From NCBI RefSeq assembly GCF_030149425.1, contig NZ_JASBRQ010000053.1, positions 1-64,000 of the forward strand: a DNA stretch of 64,000 nt, given 5' to 3'. How positions within the stretch are numbered: position 1 is the first letter of the stretch; each line of letters opens with the position of its first letter. Source of the DNA: Maricaulis sp. (GTDB lineage: Bacteria > Pseudomonadota > Alphaproteobacteria > Caulobacterales > Maricaulaceae). Below are positions 58,391 to 64,000 of the stretch, piece after piece. The translations under genes and the position numbers were made by a program. Below the pieces are notes generated by a model that was not told the DNA's origin, searched no databases, and worked only from the letters and a program-made list of their open reading frames with translations.

Positions 58391-60328
58391 ATGGGTGACT
58401 TTCTGCTTCTTGCCTTCATCTTCCTGAGTGCCGGCGTGATCGCAGTGCCGATCGCGTCGCGTCTGGGGCTCGGATCGGTGCTGGGATACCTGCTCGCAGG
58501 CATCGCGATCAGCCCGCTCCTCAGCGCGATCGATGTCGATGTGACCGCGATCCAGCAATTCGCAGAGTTCGGTGTCGTGATGATGCTGTTCCTGGTCGGT
58601 ATCGAGCTTGACCCGCGACGGCTCTGGGATCTGCGCGCAAAACTTCTCGGTCTGGGCGGATTACAGGTTGCCCTGACAGTTGTGGCCTTGATGGGTATCG
58701 CCATGCTGTTCGGTTTCAGCTGGTCCGTTGCCCTCGCAATCGGCCTGATCCTGATGTTGTCGTCCACGGCGATCGTGCTTCAAACCCTGCAGGAAAAAGG
58801 GCTGTTGAAGTCCGATGGCGGGCAGGGGAGTTTTTCCGTTCTCCTGTTCCAGGATATTGCCGTCATACCGATGCTGGCGCTGATCCCGCTGCTGGCCTTG
58901 CCAGAGCTCATGCCGTCTGCGGCGGATAGTGTGCAGGCCGCATCGGGCGACGATGGCGGGTCTCTCAGCCTTGTTGATGGTCTGGCCGGCTGGCAGCAGG
59001 CGGGTGTGACCATTGCGGCCATTGCCTTTGTCATCCTGGGCGGAAGCTATCTGACCCGGCCGATTTTCCGTTTTATCGCCATGGCGCAATTGCGCGAATT
59101 GTTTACCGCAACGGCCTTGATGATCGTCATCGGCATCGCCCTCCTGATGACCCTGGTGGGGCTTTCACCGGCGCTCGGTACATTCCTTGCCGGTGTCGTT
59201 CTGGCCAACAGCGAATACCGGCACGAGCTTGAGAGCGATATCGATCCGTTCAAAGGTCTGCTGCTCGGTCTGTTCTTCATCACCGTTGGCGCCAGCATCA
59301 ATTTCGCTCTGCTGTTTGCGGATTTCTTGCCCTTCTTCGGCGCCGCTGTAGGGTTCATGGCGGTCAAGGCCGTGGTCATGCTCGGACTGGCCATCGCGTT
59401 CAAGATCCGCGGCGCCGACAAATGGCTATTTGCTCTGGGCCTCGCACATGCCGGCGAATTTGCTTTCGTGCTCCTGTCGCTGTCGGTCGCCAATTATGTC
59501 ATCCCGCAAGTGCTGGCCGATCAGCTCCTGCTGGTGGTTGCGCTGTCGATGCTCATCACACCGCTTCTCTTCATCCTGTTCGACAAGGTCATTGCCCCGG
59601 CATACGCCAAACAGGGCGAGGAAAAAGCCGATGAGATCGATGAGAACAAGCGCATCATTATTGCCGGACACGGCCGTTTCGGTGGCATTGTAAACCGCAT
59701 GCTGCGCCGCGAAGGCTATGAAACGACGGTCCTCGATTATAGTTCCGAACAGCTTGAAATGCTGCGAACTTTCGGCTTTCAGGTCTATTTCGGTGATGCG
59801 ACCCGGCCGGATCTGCTTCATGCCGCCGGCATTGCTGATGCGAACATGCTGATCATCGCCATCGATGACAAGGAGCAGATCACCGCGCTGACCCGCTATG
59901 TCCGTCAGCATTCTCCCGATGTGCATATCATCGCCCGGGCGAAGGCCAGGCAGCATGTCTATGATCTCTACGCTGCGGGATGCCGGGATATCATCCGTGA
60001 AACCTTTGACAGCGGTGTCCGTACCGGACGCTCGGCCTTTGAGGCCCTCGGCGTGCACCCGTTCGAAGCGGAACGCATGGCGCGTGGGTTTGTCCGTTCC
60101 GACCGTGAAGCCATTGTTGAAATGGCGGCCTTGTATGATCCCGATATTCCGATCCACCAGAACCCGGCCTATGTCGCCAAATCGCGGGAATTGACCGAGC
60201 GGCAAAATACCGAATTGCGCCAGGGTCAGCGGGCCTTTTCCGGCCGCAATGAACGCGGTTGGGTGCCGCCCACGCTGGACGATGTTGATGCGGAAGAGGG
60301 GAGCGACGGGAAAAAAGCCGGCGACTAA
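58391..60328 (+). CDS. kefC: Kef-type monovalent cation:proton antiporter (CPA2) with TrkA-N domain
   Basis: 645 aa. N-terminal CPA2 domain of about 12 helices (LGLGSVLGYLLAGIAISPLLS, SSTAIVLQTLQEKGLL, SPALGTFLAGVVLANSEYRHELESDIDPFKGLLLGLFFITVGASI). The cytosolic RCK/TrkA-N domain starts near residue 421 with IIIAGHGRFGGIVNRMLRREGYETTVLD and ends at YDLYAAGCRDIIRETFDSGVRTG. With KefF it is likely a glutathione-gated K+/H+ exchanger against electrophile stress. The tail overlaps the convergent SDR gene by 4 nt, and both stops are in one terminator hairpin. Confidence 0.87.
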   Translation: MGDFLLLAFIFLSAGVIAVPIASRLGLGSVLGYLLAGIAISPLLSAIDVDVTAIQQFAEFGVVMMLFLVGIELDPRRLWDLRAKLLGLGGLQVALTVVALMGIAMLFGFSWSVALAIGLILMLSSTAIVLQTLQEKGLLKSDGGQGSFSVLLFQDIAVIPMLALIPLLALPELMPSAADSVQAASGDDGGSLSLVDGLAGWQQAGVTIAAIAFVILGGSYLTRPIFRFIAMAQLRELFTATALMIVIGIALLMTLVGLSPALGTFLAGVVLANSEYRHELESDIDPFKGLLLGLFFITVGASINFALLFADFLPFFGAAVGFMAVKAVVMLGLAIAFKIRGADKWLFALGLAHAGEFAFVLLSLSVANYVIPQVLADQLLLVVALSMLITPLLFILFDKVIAPAYAKQGEEKADEIDENKRIIIAGHGRFGGIVNRMLRREGYETTVLDYSSEQLEMLRTFGFQVYFGDATRPDLLHAAGIADANMLIIAIDDKEQITALTRYVRQHSPDVHIIARAKARQHVYDLYAAGCRDIIRETFDSGVRTGRSAFEALGVHPFEAERMARGFVRSDREAIVEMAALYDPDIPIHQNPAYVAKSRELTERQNTELRQGQRAFSGRNERGWVPPTLDDVDAEEGSDGKKAGD

Positions 60329-60338
60329 GCCGCCGGCT
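60311..60338 (-). terminator. Terminator of the SDR operon overlapping the kefC stop
   Basis: On the minus strand: AGCCGGCG, 7-nt loop containing both stop codons, CGCCGGCT, then TTTTTT. The T-run lies within the kefC coding end (AAAAAA on the plus strand). So it ends the minus transcript (gbsR-like/DUF4166/SDR). On the plus strand it lacks a T-run. Confidence 0.8.
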
Positions 60339-61824
60339 GCTTCTGCTCCTTCATGGGATGTCGGGCCTCGCGCTGAAACGGCAGCAAGCCGGCAAGGGCC
60401 GCATCCAGCGTGGCGTGGCGAAATACAAATCCGGCTCTGAGGGCCTTGGCCGGAACGACATTTTGGCTACCCAGAAATATCTCCCGCCCCATCGCCCCCA
60501 GAGCGGTCTTTAACAGTGTCGCCGGTACGCTCAATACAGCCGGGCGTTTGAGTGCGCGGCCCAGGCAACCGGCGAAAACGGCATTGGTAACCGGATTGGG
60601 CGCGACGGCATTGAGCGGTCCACGCAGATCCGGTTCGGCCATGCAAAACCCGATGAGCCGCACGAGATCGTCTCTCGTGATCCAGCTGATCCAGTGATCG
60701 CCTTTGCCGAACGGCCCGCCGAGGCCGAATTCAAACGGGAAGAGCATTTGCCCCAGGGGCCCGCCGGCCGTGTCCAGGGTTAAACCGATGCGCAGATAAA
60801 CGGTGCGCACGCCGAGCCATTCCACTTTGGCCGCTTCATTCTCCCAGTCCCGGCACAGGGCATGGGAAAAACTGCCATCGTCTGCCAGCTGTTGATATTC
60901 GTCGACCGGGTCATCCTGCCGCGCGCCGTAAATCCCGATTGCCGACCCGTTTATCAGCACCTCCGGTTTGTAGATCAAACGGTCGATCAGAGCCTTGATC
61001 GCGGCGGTGGTCTCAACTCTCGACGCACGAACCCGGGCTTTATAGCTTTCACTCCATAACCCGCCCGCTACGGGCTGGCCGGCCAGATTGATGATTGCAT
61101 CGATGTGTTCGCTTTCATCGATTTGCTCCAGATCGGTGACGATCTTGAGCGGGCTGCCCAAGGCGGCCGCCTTCTCCGGGTCGCGGGTCAGCACCGTGAT
61201 GGCGTGGCCCTGGGCAAGCAGCGCTTCAATCAGCCGGCTGCCGATGAAACCGGTGGCGCCGGTGACAAGGACATGCTGACGCGCCAGCCGATCGTCCAGA
61301 AGCGTCCGTGCGGGCGCATTCGGTAGCCGGGCAAGCCGCCGGGCCGCAAGGATGTCGCGCACGCCGAACAGCGTGACAGCCGGTGCGGCGAGGGCGAGGG
61401 GCAGGGCCCAAAACCCGTATTGCGCCCAGACCAGACCGGCCGGCTCTGTTGCGGTCCAGCTCACCAGGACTGGCAGGAGGAGGGCCAGGATGGCTCCGTA
61501 GTTCAGCGCCAGGAGCGTATGCAGTACGCGTTCGCTGGCCGGGAGTTTGCGGGTTTGATCCTCTTCGACAAAGTCCTTGAGTGTGACCAGAACCTCGATG
61601 GCGAGCAGGGCGACGAGTGTCCAGGCGAGCGGTCCATGCAGCTGCAACAAAGCCAGGGTCGCGAAGATGACGCCATAAATCAGATTGCGGATCCCGTGTA
61701 ACGCCAGCTCATGGCGCTGGGAGGGGCGCCAGCTCAGCCGCTCGGTGAACTCATGATGGAAGATCATGTCGAACGCCCCCATCGCGACCTGGATATAGAT
61801 GAGTATCCAAAGTGTCGTGGTCAT
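60325..61824 (-). CDS. Membrane-anchored TIGR01777 (SulA/YfcH-like) SDR-family epimerase
   Basis: 499 aa. N-terminal ~180 residues are membrane helices (MTTTLWILIYIQVAMGAFDMIF..., LHTLLALNYGAILALLLPVLVSW, ALPLALAAPAVTLFGV). The NAD(P)-binding domain starts HVLVTGATGFIGSRLIEALLAQGHAITVLTR, with NGSAIGIYG and WENEAAKVEWLGVRTVYLRIGLTLDTAGG, matching the TIGR01777 epimerase family. The fusion to a DoxX-like membrane part gives a two-domain protein. Downstream of the DUF4166 gene with 1 nt between stop and start; the ATG at 61824 sits within the coupling distance. Confidence 0.85.
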   Translation of the reverse strand: MTTTLWILIYIQVAMGAFDMIFHHEFTERLSWRPSQRHELALHGIRNLIYGVIFATLALLQLHGPLAWTLVALLAIEVLVTLKDFVEEDQTRKLPASERVLHTLLALNYGAILALLLPVLVSWTATEPAGLVWAQYGFWALPLALAAPAVTLFGVRDILAARRLARLPNAPARTLLDDRLARQHVLVTGATGFIGSRLIEALLAQGHAITVLTRDPEKAAALGSPLKIVTDLEQIDESEHIDAIINLAGQPVAGGLWSESYKARVRASRVETTAAIKALIDRLIYKPEVLINGSAIGIYGARQDDPVDEYQQLADDGSFSHALCRDWENEAAKVEWLGVRTVYLRIGLTLDTAGGPLGQMLFPFEFGLGGPFGKGDHWISWITRDDLVRLIGFCMAEPDLRGPLNAVAPNPVTNAVFAGCLGRALKRPAVLSVPATLLKTALGAMGREIFLGSQNVVPAKALRAGFVFRHATLDAALAGLLPFQREARHPMKEQKQPAA

Positions 61825-61825
61825 G

Positions 61826-62482
61826 TCAGGCCTCCTTCATGTCTTCAAAATAGAGCCTCTGGTGCAGCAATTCGCCGAACCAGGGATGGATGAGATCGAG
61901 GGTGAAGTGGAAGGCGGTGTCGCCAGCCGGGTGATGGCCTACAGTCAGGTCCCCCGGTGCCAGCCAGTGGGGCAAAGCCAGGTCCAGCCCGAAACCCCGC
62001 CAGCGGTAACCGGCGCTTTTGAACATCAGCGCATCACCAGCGACTTCCAGCGTTAGCGCCATGGCAAAGCCCGCCCCGATACGTTCTTCCAGCCCGGTCG
62101 GGCCGGCAAAGGCTTTGACGCTGTGAATGATCTGCGGCAGTCCGCGCGGGCCAGCGTATTGCCGCGTCCAGATCTGCCCGCCGCTGGCTGCGTCCCGGGT
62201 AATGGTGACCACGGCAGGGCCGTCATCGGTTTTTGCCTGCAAAGGCAGCGGTGCGCCGATCAAGCGGAGGATCTGGGTGAGTACTGCCCCGATGGCATTG
62301 CGCCGGGTTTCGACCACATGACCGCGGTACACAACGCAGTCCCTGGCGCCAACATATTTGAGGAAGCGGCGGCGGACACTGGCCGGCAAGCTGGCCCATT
62401 GCCGCCCGGTTTTGCGGGCGAGGCGAATATCGAATGGTTCAGCTGCGGCTGGAACCGTCTGCGGTATTACTGCCAGTTTCAT
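61826..62482 (-). CDS. DUF4166 family protein
   Basis: 218 aa; AEPFDIRLARKTGRQWASLPASVRRRFLKYVGARDCVVYRGHV..., NAIGAVLTQILRLIGAPLPL, then GFAMALTLEVAGDALMFKSAGYRWRGFGLDLALPHWLAPGDLTVGHHPAGDTAFHFTLDLIHPWFGELLHQRL, following the DUF4166 pattern. No catalytic motif known. GGGAGG precedes the ATG. The promoter region holds an operator (62503-62524) identical in its arms to the one on the adjacent GbsR-type gene, so it is probably that regulator's target. Confidence 0.82.
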   Translation of the reverse strand: MKLAVIPQTVPAAAEPFDIRLARKTGRQWASLPASVRRRFLKYVGARDCVVYRGHVVETRRNAIGAVLTQILRLIGAPLPLQAKTDDGPAVVTITRDAASGGQIWTRQYAGPRGLPQIIHSVKAFAGPTGLEERIGAGFAMALTLEVAGDALMFKSAGYRWRGFGLDLALPHWLAPGDLTVGHHPAGDTAFHFTLDLIHPWFGELLHQRLYFEDMKEA

Positions 62483-62502
62483 CTCGGTCGCCTCCCATCA
62501 TT

Positions 62503-62524
62503 CATTTCTGTATAGACAGAAATG
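62503..62524. promoter_or_regulatory. Palindromic operator upstream of DUF4166 gene
   Basis: 22-bp dyad C-ATTTCTGT-ATAG-ACAGAAAT-G, perfect in its nine-base arms, 21 nt before the DUF4166 start and between it and the GbsR-type gene. The same arms occur at 63107-63126. A -10-like TATACA lies inside it on the minus strand. Confidence 0.82.
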
Positions 62525-62541
62525 TAAGGCTAAATATGAAC

Positions 62542-63117
62542 CTACTCGTCCGGTTTCTTGGCCTTGCCGCCGAAGCCGAGGAGGCCGACAATCGTGTTGC
62601 CCATCTTGATCATGCGGAGCAGGGTCGCCGGGGGAACCTTGAGCATCTGGCCGTACCAGCGATCCATGCTGCCGGTGAATTCCTGCATGTTTTTCAATCG
62701 TTCCCGTTGAGTGGCGCTAACCCGGCTATCGCCTTCCGCTTCCGCCAGGCAGGCGTCCAGGGTTTCAAGGGCCGGGTTGAGCTCGCGCTCCTTACGGACA
62801 TTGGCGATGCGCATGGCCATTTCCCAGACATCGTCCTCGGCGGCAAAATGGTCACGTCGATCTCCGGGAACGGGAACGCGTTTTACAATCTTCCAGGCCT
62901 GCAATTCCTTCAGCGAATTCGACACGTTCGAGCGCGCCACCCCCAGGGTTTCGGCGATCTCCTCGGCATTGAGCGGGCGATCGCTGACATAAAGCAGAGC
63001 ATGAATCTGAGCGATGGTGCGGTTGACGCCCCACTGACCGCCCATATCCCCCCATTGCAGGATAAAGCGCTGGATGGCCGGCGGGAGTTGATCGAACTTG
63101 TAAGTAATTTCTGTCAT
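62542..63117 (-). CDS. GbsR/MarR-family transcriptional regulator
   Basis: 191 aa. Starts MTEITYKFDQLPPAIQRFILQWGDMGGQWGVNRTIAQIHALLYVSD, then a winged helix: LNAEEIAETLGVARSNVSNSLKELQAWKIVKRVPVPGDRRDHFAAEDDVWEMA, the pattern of GbsR-family proteins (compare the choline-sensing GbsR of Bacillus). C-terminal ~60 residues are basic and helical. It controls itself and probably the two genes downstream through two matching palindromes. Ligand unknown. The start codon itself lies in one operator. Confidence 0.87.
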   Translation of the reverse strand: MTEITYKFDQLPPAIQRFILQWGDMGGQWGVNRTIAQIHALLYVSDRPLNAEEIAETLGVARSNVSNSLKELQAWKIVKRVPVPGDRRDHFAAEDDVWEMAMRIANVRKERELNPALETLDACLAEAEGDSRVSATQRERLKNMQEFTGSMDRWYGQMLKVPPATLLRMIKMGNTIVGLLGFGGKAKKPDE

Positions 63118-63126
63118 GACAGAAAT
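63107..63126. promoter_or_regulatory. Palindromic operator overlapping the gbsR-like start codon
   Basis: ATTTCTGT-CATG-ACAGAAAT, perfect 20-bp palindrome. The central CATG is the start codon (ATG at 63117 on the minus strand) and the arm ACAGAAAT codes for codons 2-4. A -10-like TATACT (63134-63129) is next to it, so the transcription start falls inside the operator and autorepression is expected. There is little room for a Shine-Dalgarno. Confidence 0.82.
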
Positions 63127-63208
63127 GTAGTATAGCCATGCTTGTAAGGCAAGCCTTCATGCGTATGCGGTGCTTGAAGCCGTCGGCGCAGCGGATTATG
63201 TGCTGCAC

Positions 63209-64000
63209 ATGGCCAATCTGATCGACAATACCGCCCGCCAGGATGCGCGCGCTGCGCGCCACCCGGAAAAGCAGAAGCGACCGGACAGTCCGATCCTGCG
63301 CAAGCCGGACTGGATTCGCGTCAAGGCGCCGCTTGGCAAGACGTTTTCCGAGACCCAGAAGATCGTCAAGGACGGTGGTCTGGTCACCGTGTGTGAAGAG
63401 GCGGGCTGTCCGAATATCGGGGAGTGCTGGGATCAAAAACACGCCACCTTCATGATCCTCGGCGACACCTGCACCCGCGCCTGTTCCTTCTGCAATGTGA
63501 AGACCGGCCTGCCGGGCGCTGTCGACACCGACGAGCCGCGCCGTATCGCGGAAGCTGTTGCCCAGATGGGCCTCAACCACGTCGTCATCACCTCGGTTGA
63601 CCGCGATGATCTCGATGATGGCGGAGCGCAGCATTTCGTCGACGTAATCGAGGCCATTCGCGGCAAATCCCCGGGCACCACGATCGAGATCTTGACCCCG
63701 GACTTCCTGCGCAAGGACAACGCAGAAGACATCGTCATCGATGCCCGGCCCGACGTCTTCAACCACAATCTGGAGACCGTGCCGCGTCTCTACCTCTCGA
63801 TCCGGCCGGGCGCGCGCTATTACCACTCCCTGCGCCTGCTTGAGCGGGTGAAGCAACGCGACCCGTCCCAGTTCACCAAATCCGGCATCATGGTCGGCCT
63901 CGGCGAGAGCAAGGAAGAGGTGATGCAGGTGATGGACGATATGCGTTCGGCCGGGATCGATTTCCTGACCATCGGCCAATACCTGCAGCCCACGCGCAAG
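63209..64000 (+). CDS. lipA: Lipoyl synthase, 3' end cut by the window
   Basis: Radical SAM enzyme inserting sulfur into protein-bound octanoyl groups, needed for the lipoyl domains of PdhB and PdhC in this window. The auxiliary cluster ligands are Cys62, Cys67 and Cys73 ([17 protein letters not shown]); the SAM cluster is Cys88-x3-Cys92-x2-Cys95 ([15 protein letters not shown]). Further: [13 protein letters not shown] and [13 protein letters not shown]. 264 codons are present; the reading frame continues beyond position 64000. The ATG at 63209 is chosen as the family start; no clear ribosome site precedes it. Confidence 0.95.
   Translation, partial: MANLIDNTARQDARAARHPEKQKRPDSPILRKPDWIRVKAPLGKTFSETQKIVKDGGLVTVCEEAGCPNIGECWDQKHATFMILGDTCTRACSFCNVKTGLPGAVDTDEPRRIAEAVAQMGLNHVVITSVDRDDLDDGGAQHFVDVIEAIRGKSPGTTIEILTPDFLRKDNAEDIVIDARPDVFNHNLETVPRLYLSIRPGARYYHSLRLLERVKQRDPSQFTKSGIMVGLGESKEEVMQVMDDMRSAGIDFLTIGQYLQPTRK

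Noticed and set aside
63138-63208. ATG codons at 63138, 63159 and 63165 as lipA starts
   Set aside because: They are out of frame with lipA; 63209 is the first in-frame start matching the family N-terminus.

Overview
The window is a 64 kb, GC-rich, densely coded stretch of an alphaproteobacterial chromosome. Gene order (rpsB-tsf-pyrH-frr-uppS-cdsA-dxr-rseP-bamA-skp-lpxD-fabZ-lpxA-lpxI-lpxB, then gltA/gltX/comEC/lexA/trp, ppiD/tpiA/secG/pyrG, eno/ftsB/pdh), LpxI instead of LpxH, a lipoyl domain on PdhB, an alphaproteobacterial SOS box (GTTC-N7-GTTC) and a CtrA-type box (TTAA-N7-TTAA) point to the Caulobacterales/Hyphomonadales/Maricaulales group. A Maricaulis- or Oceanicaulis-like marine bacterium is my best guess. 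This is inference from content and synteny, not a database match.

Layout. (1) 1-14.5 kb, all plus strand: translation (rpsB, tsf, frr), UMP kinase, isoprenoid and phospholipid precursors (uppS, cdsA, dxr), and outer-membrane biogenesis (rseP, bamA, skp, lpxD-fabZ-lpxA-lpxI-lpxB), ending at a strong bidirectional terminator. (2) 14.5-27.6 kb, mostly minus strand: gltX-gltA, divergent comEC, lexA with its SOS box, trpG-trpD-trpC, a plus-strand polysaccharide-deacetylase-like gene with a CtrA-like box that splits the trp genes, and ppiD-trpE. (3) 27.7-36.7 kb: tpiA, a degenerate receiver protein, secG, pyrG, a dispersed palindromic repeat, a PLP decarboxylase, a DUF2807 beta-helix protein, rpmF, eno and ftsB. 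(4) 36.8-46.8 kb: the pyruvate dehydrogenase genes pdhA, pdhB, pdhC and lpdA, interspersed with small passenger genes (NTF2-like, DUF3291, an unknown ORF, a GFA-type zinc protein, a serine hydrolase, a cupin and a haloalkane dehalogenase). (5) 46.8-63.1 kb: an accessory segment between lpdA and lipA. It carries three exported bactofilin-like beta-solenoid proteins, an acyl-CoA/ACP synthetase, an M1 peptidase with a DUF6702 partner, an alpha/beta hydrolase, an SdpR/SdpI-like regulator-membrane pair, a KefF/KefC-like pair, and a GbsR-type regulator with DUF4166 and SDR targets, marked by two near-identical perfect palindromes. (6) lipA, cut by the end of the window.

The core regions are ordinary housekeeping. 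The most unusual material is in segment 5: the exported bactofilin-like trio with its own AT-rich dyad promoter, the self-contained GbsR/DUF4166/SDR regulon, and the SdpR/SdpI-like pair with an apparently leaderless promoter. Two convergent gene ends there also carry stop codons inside palindromes. No tRNA, rRNA, CRISPR array, insertion sequence or phage gene was recognised.
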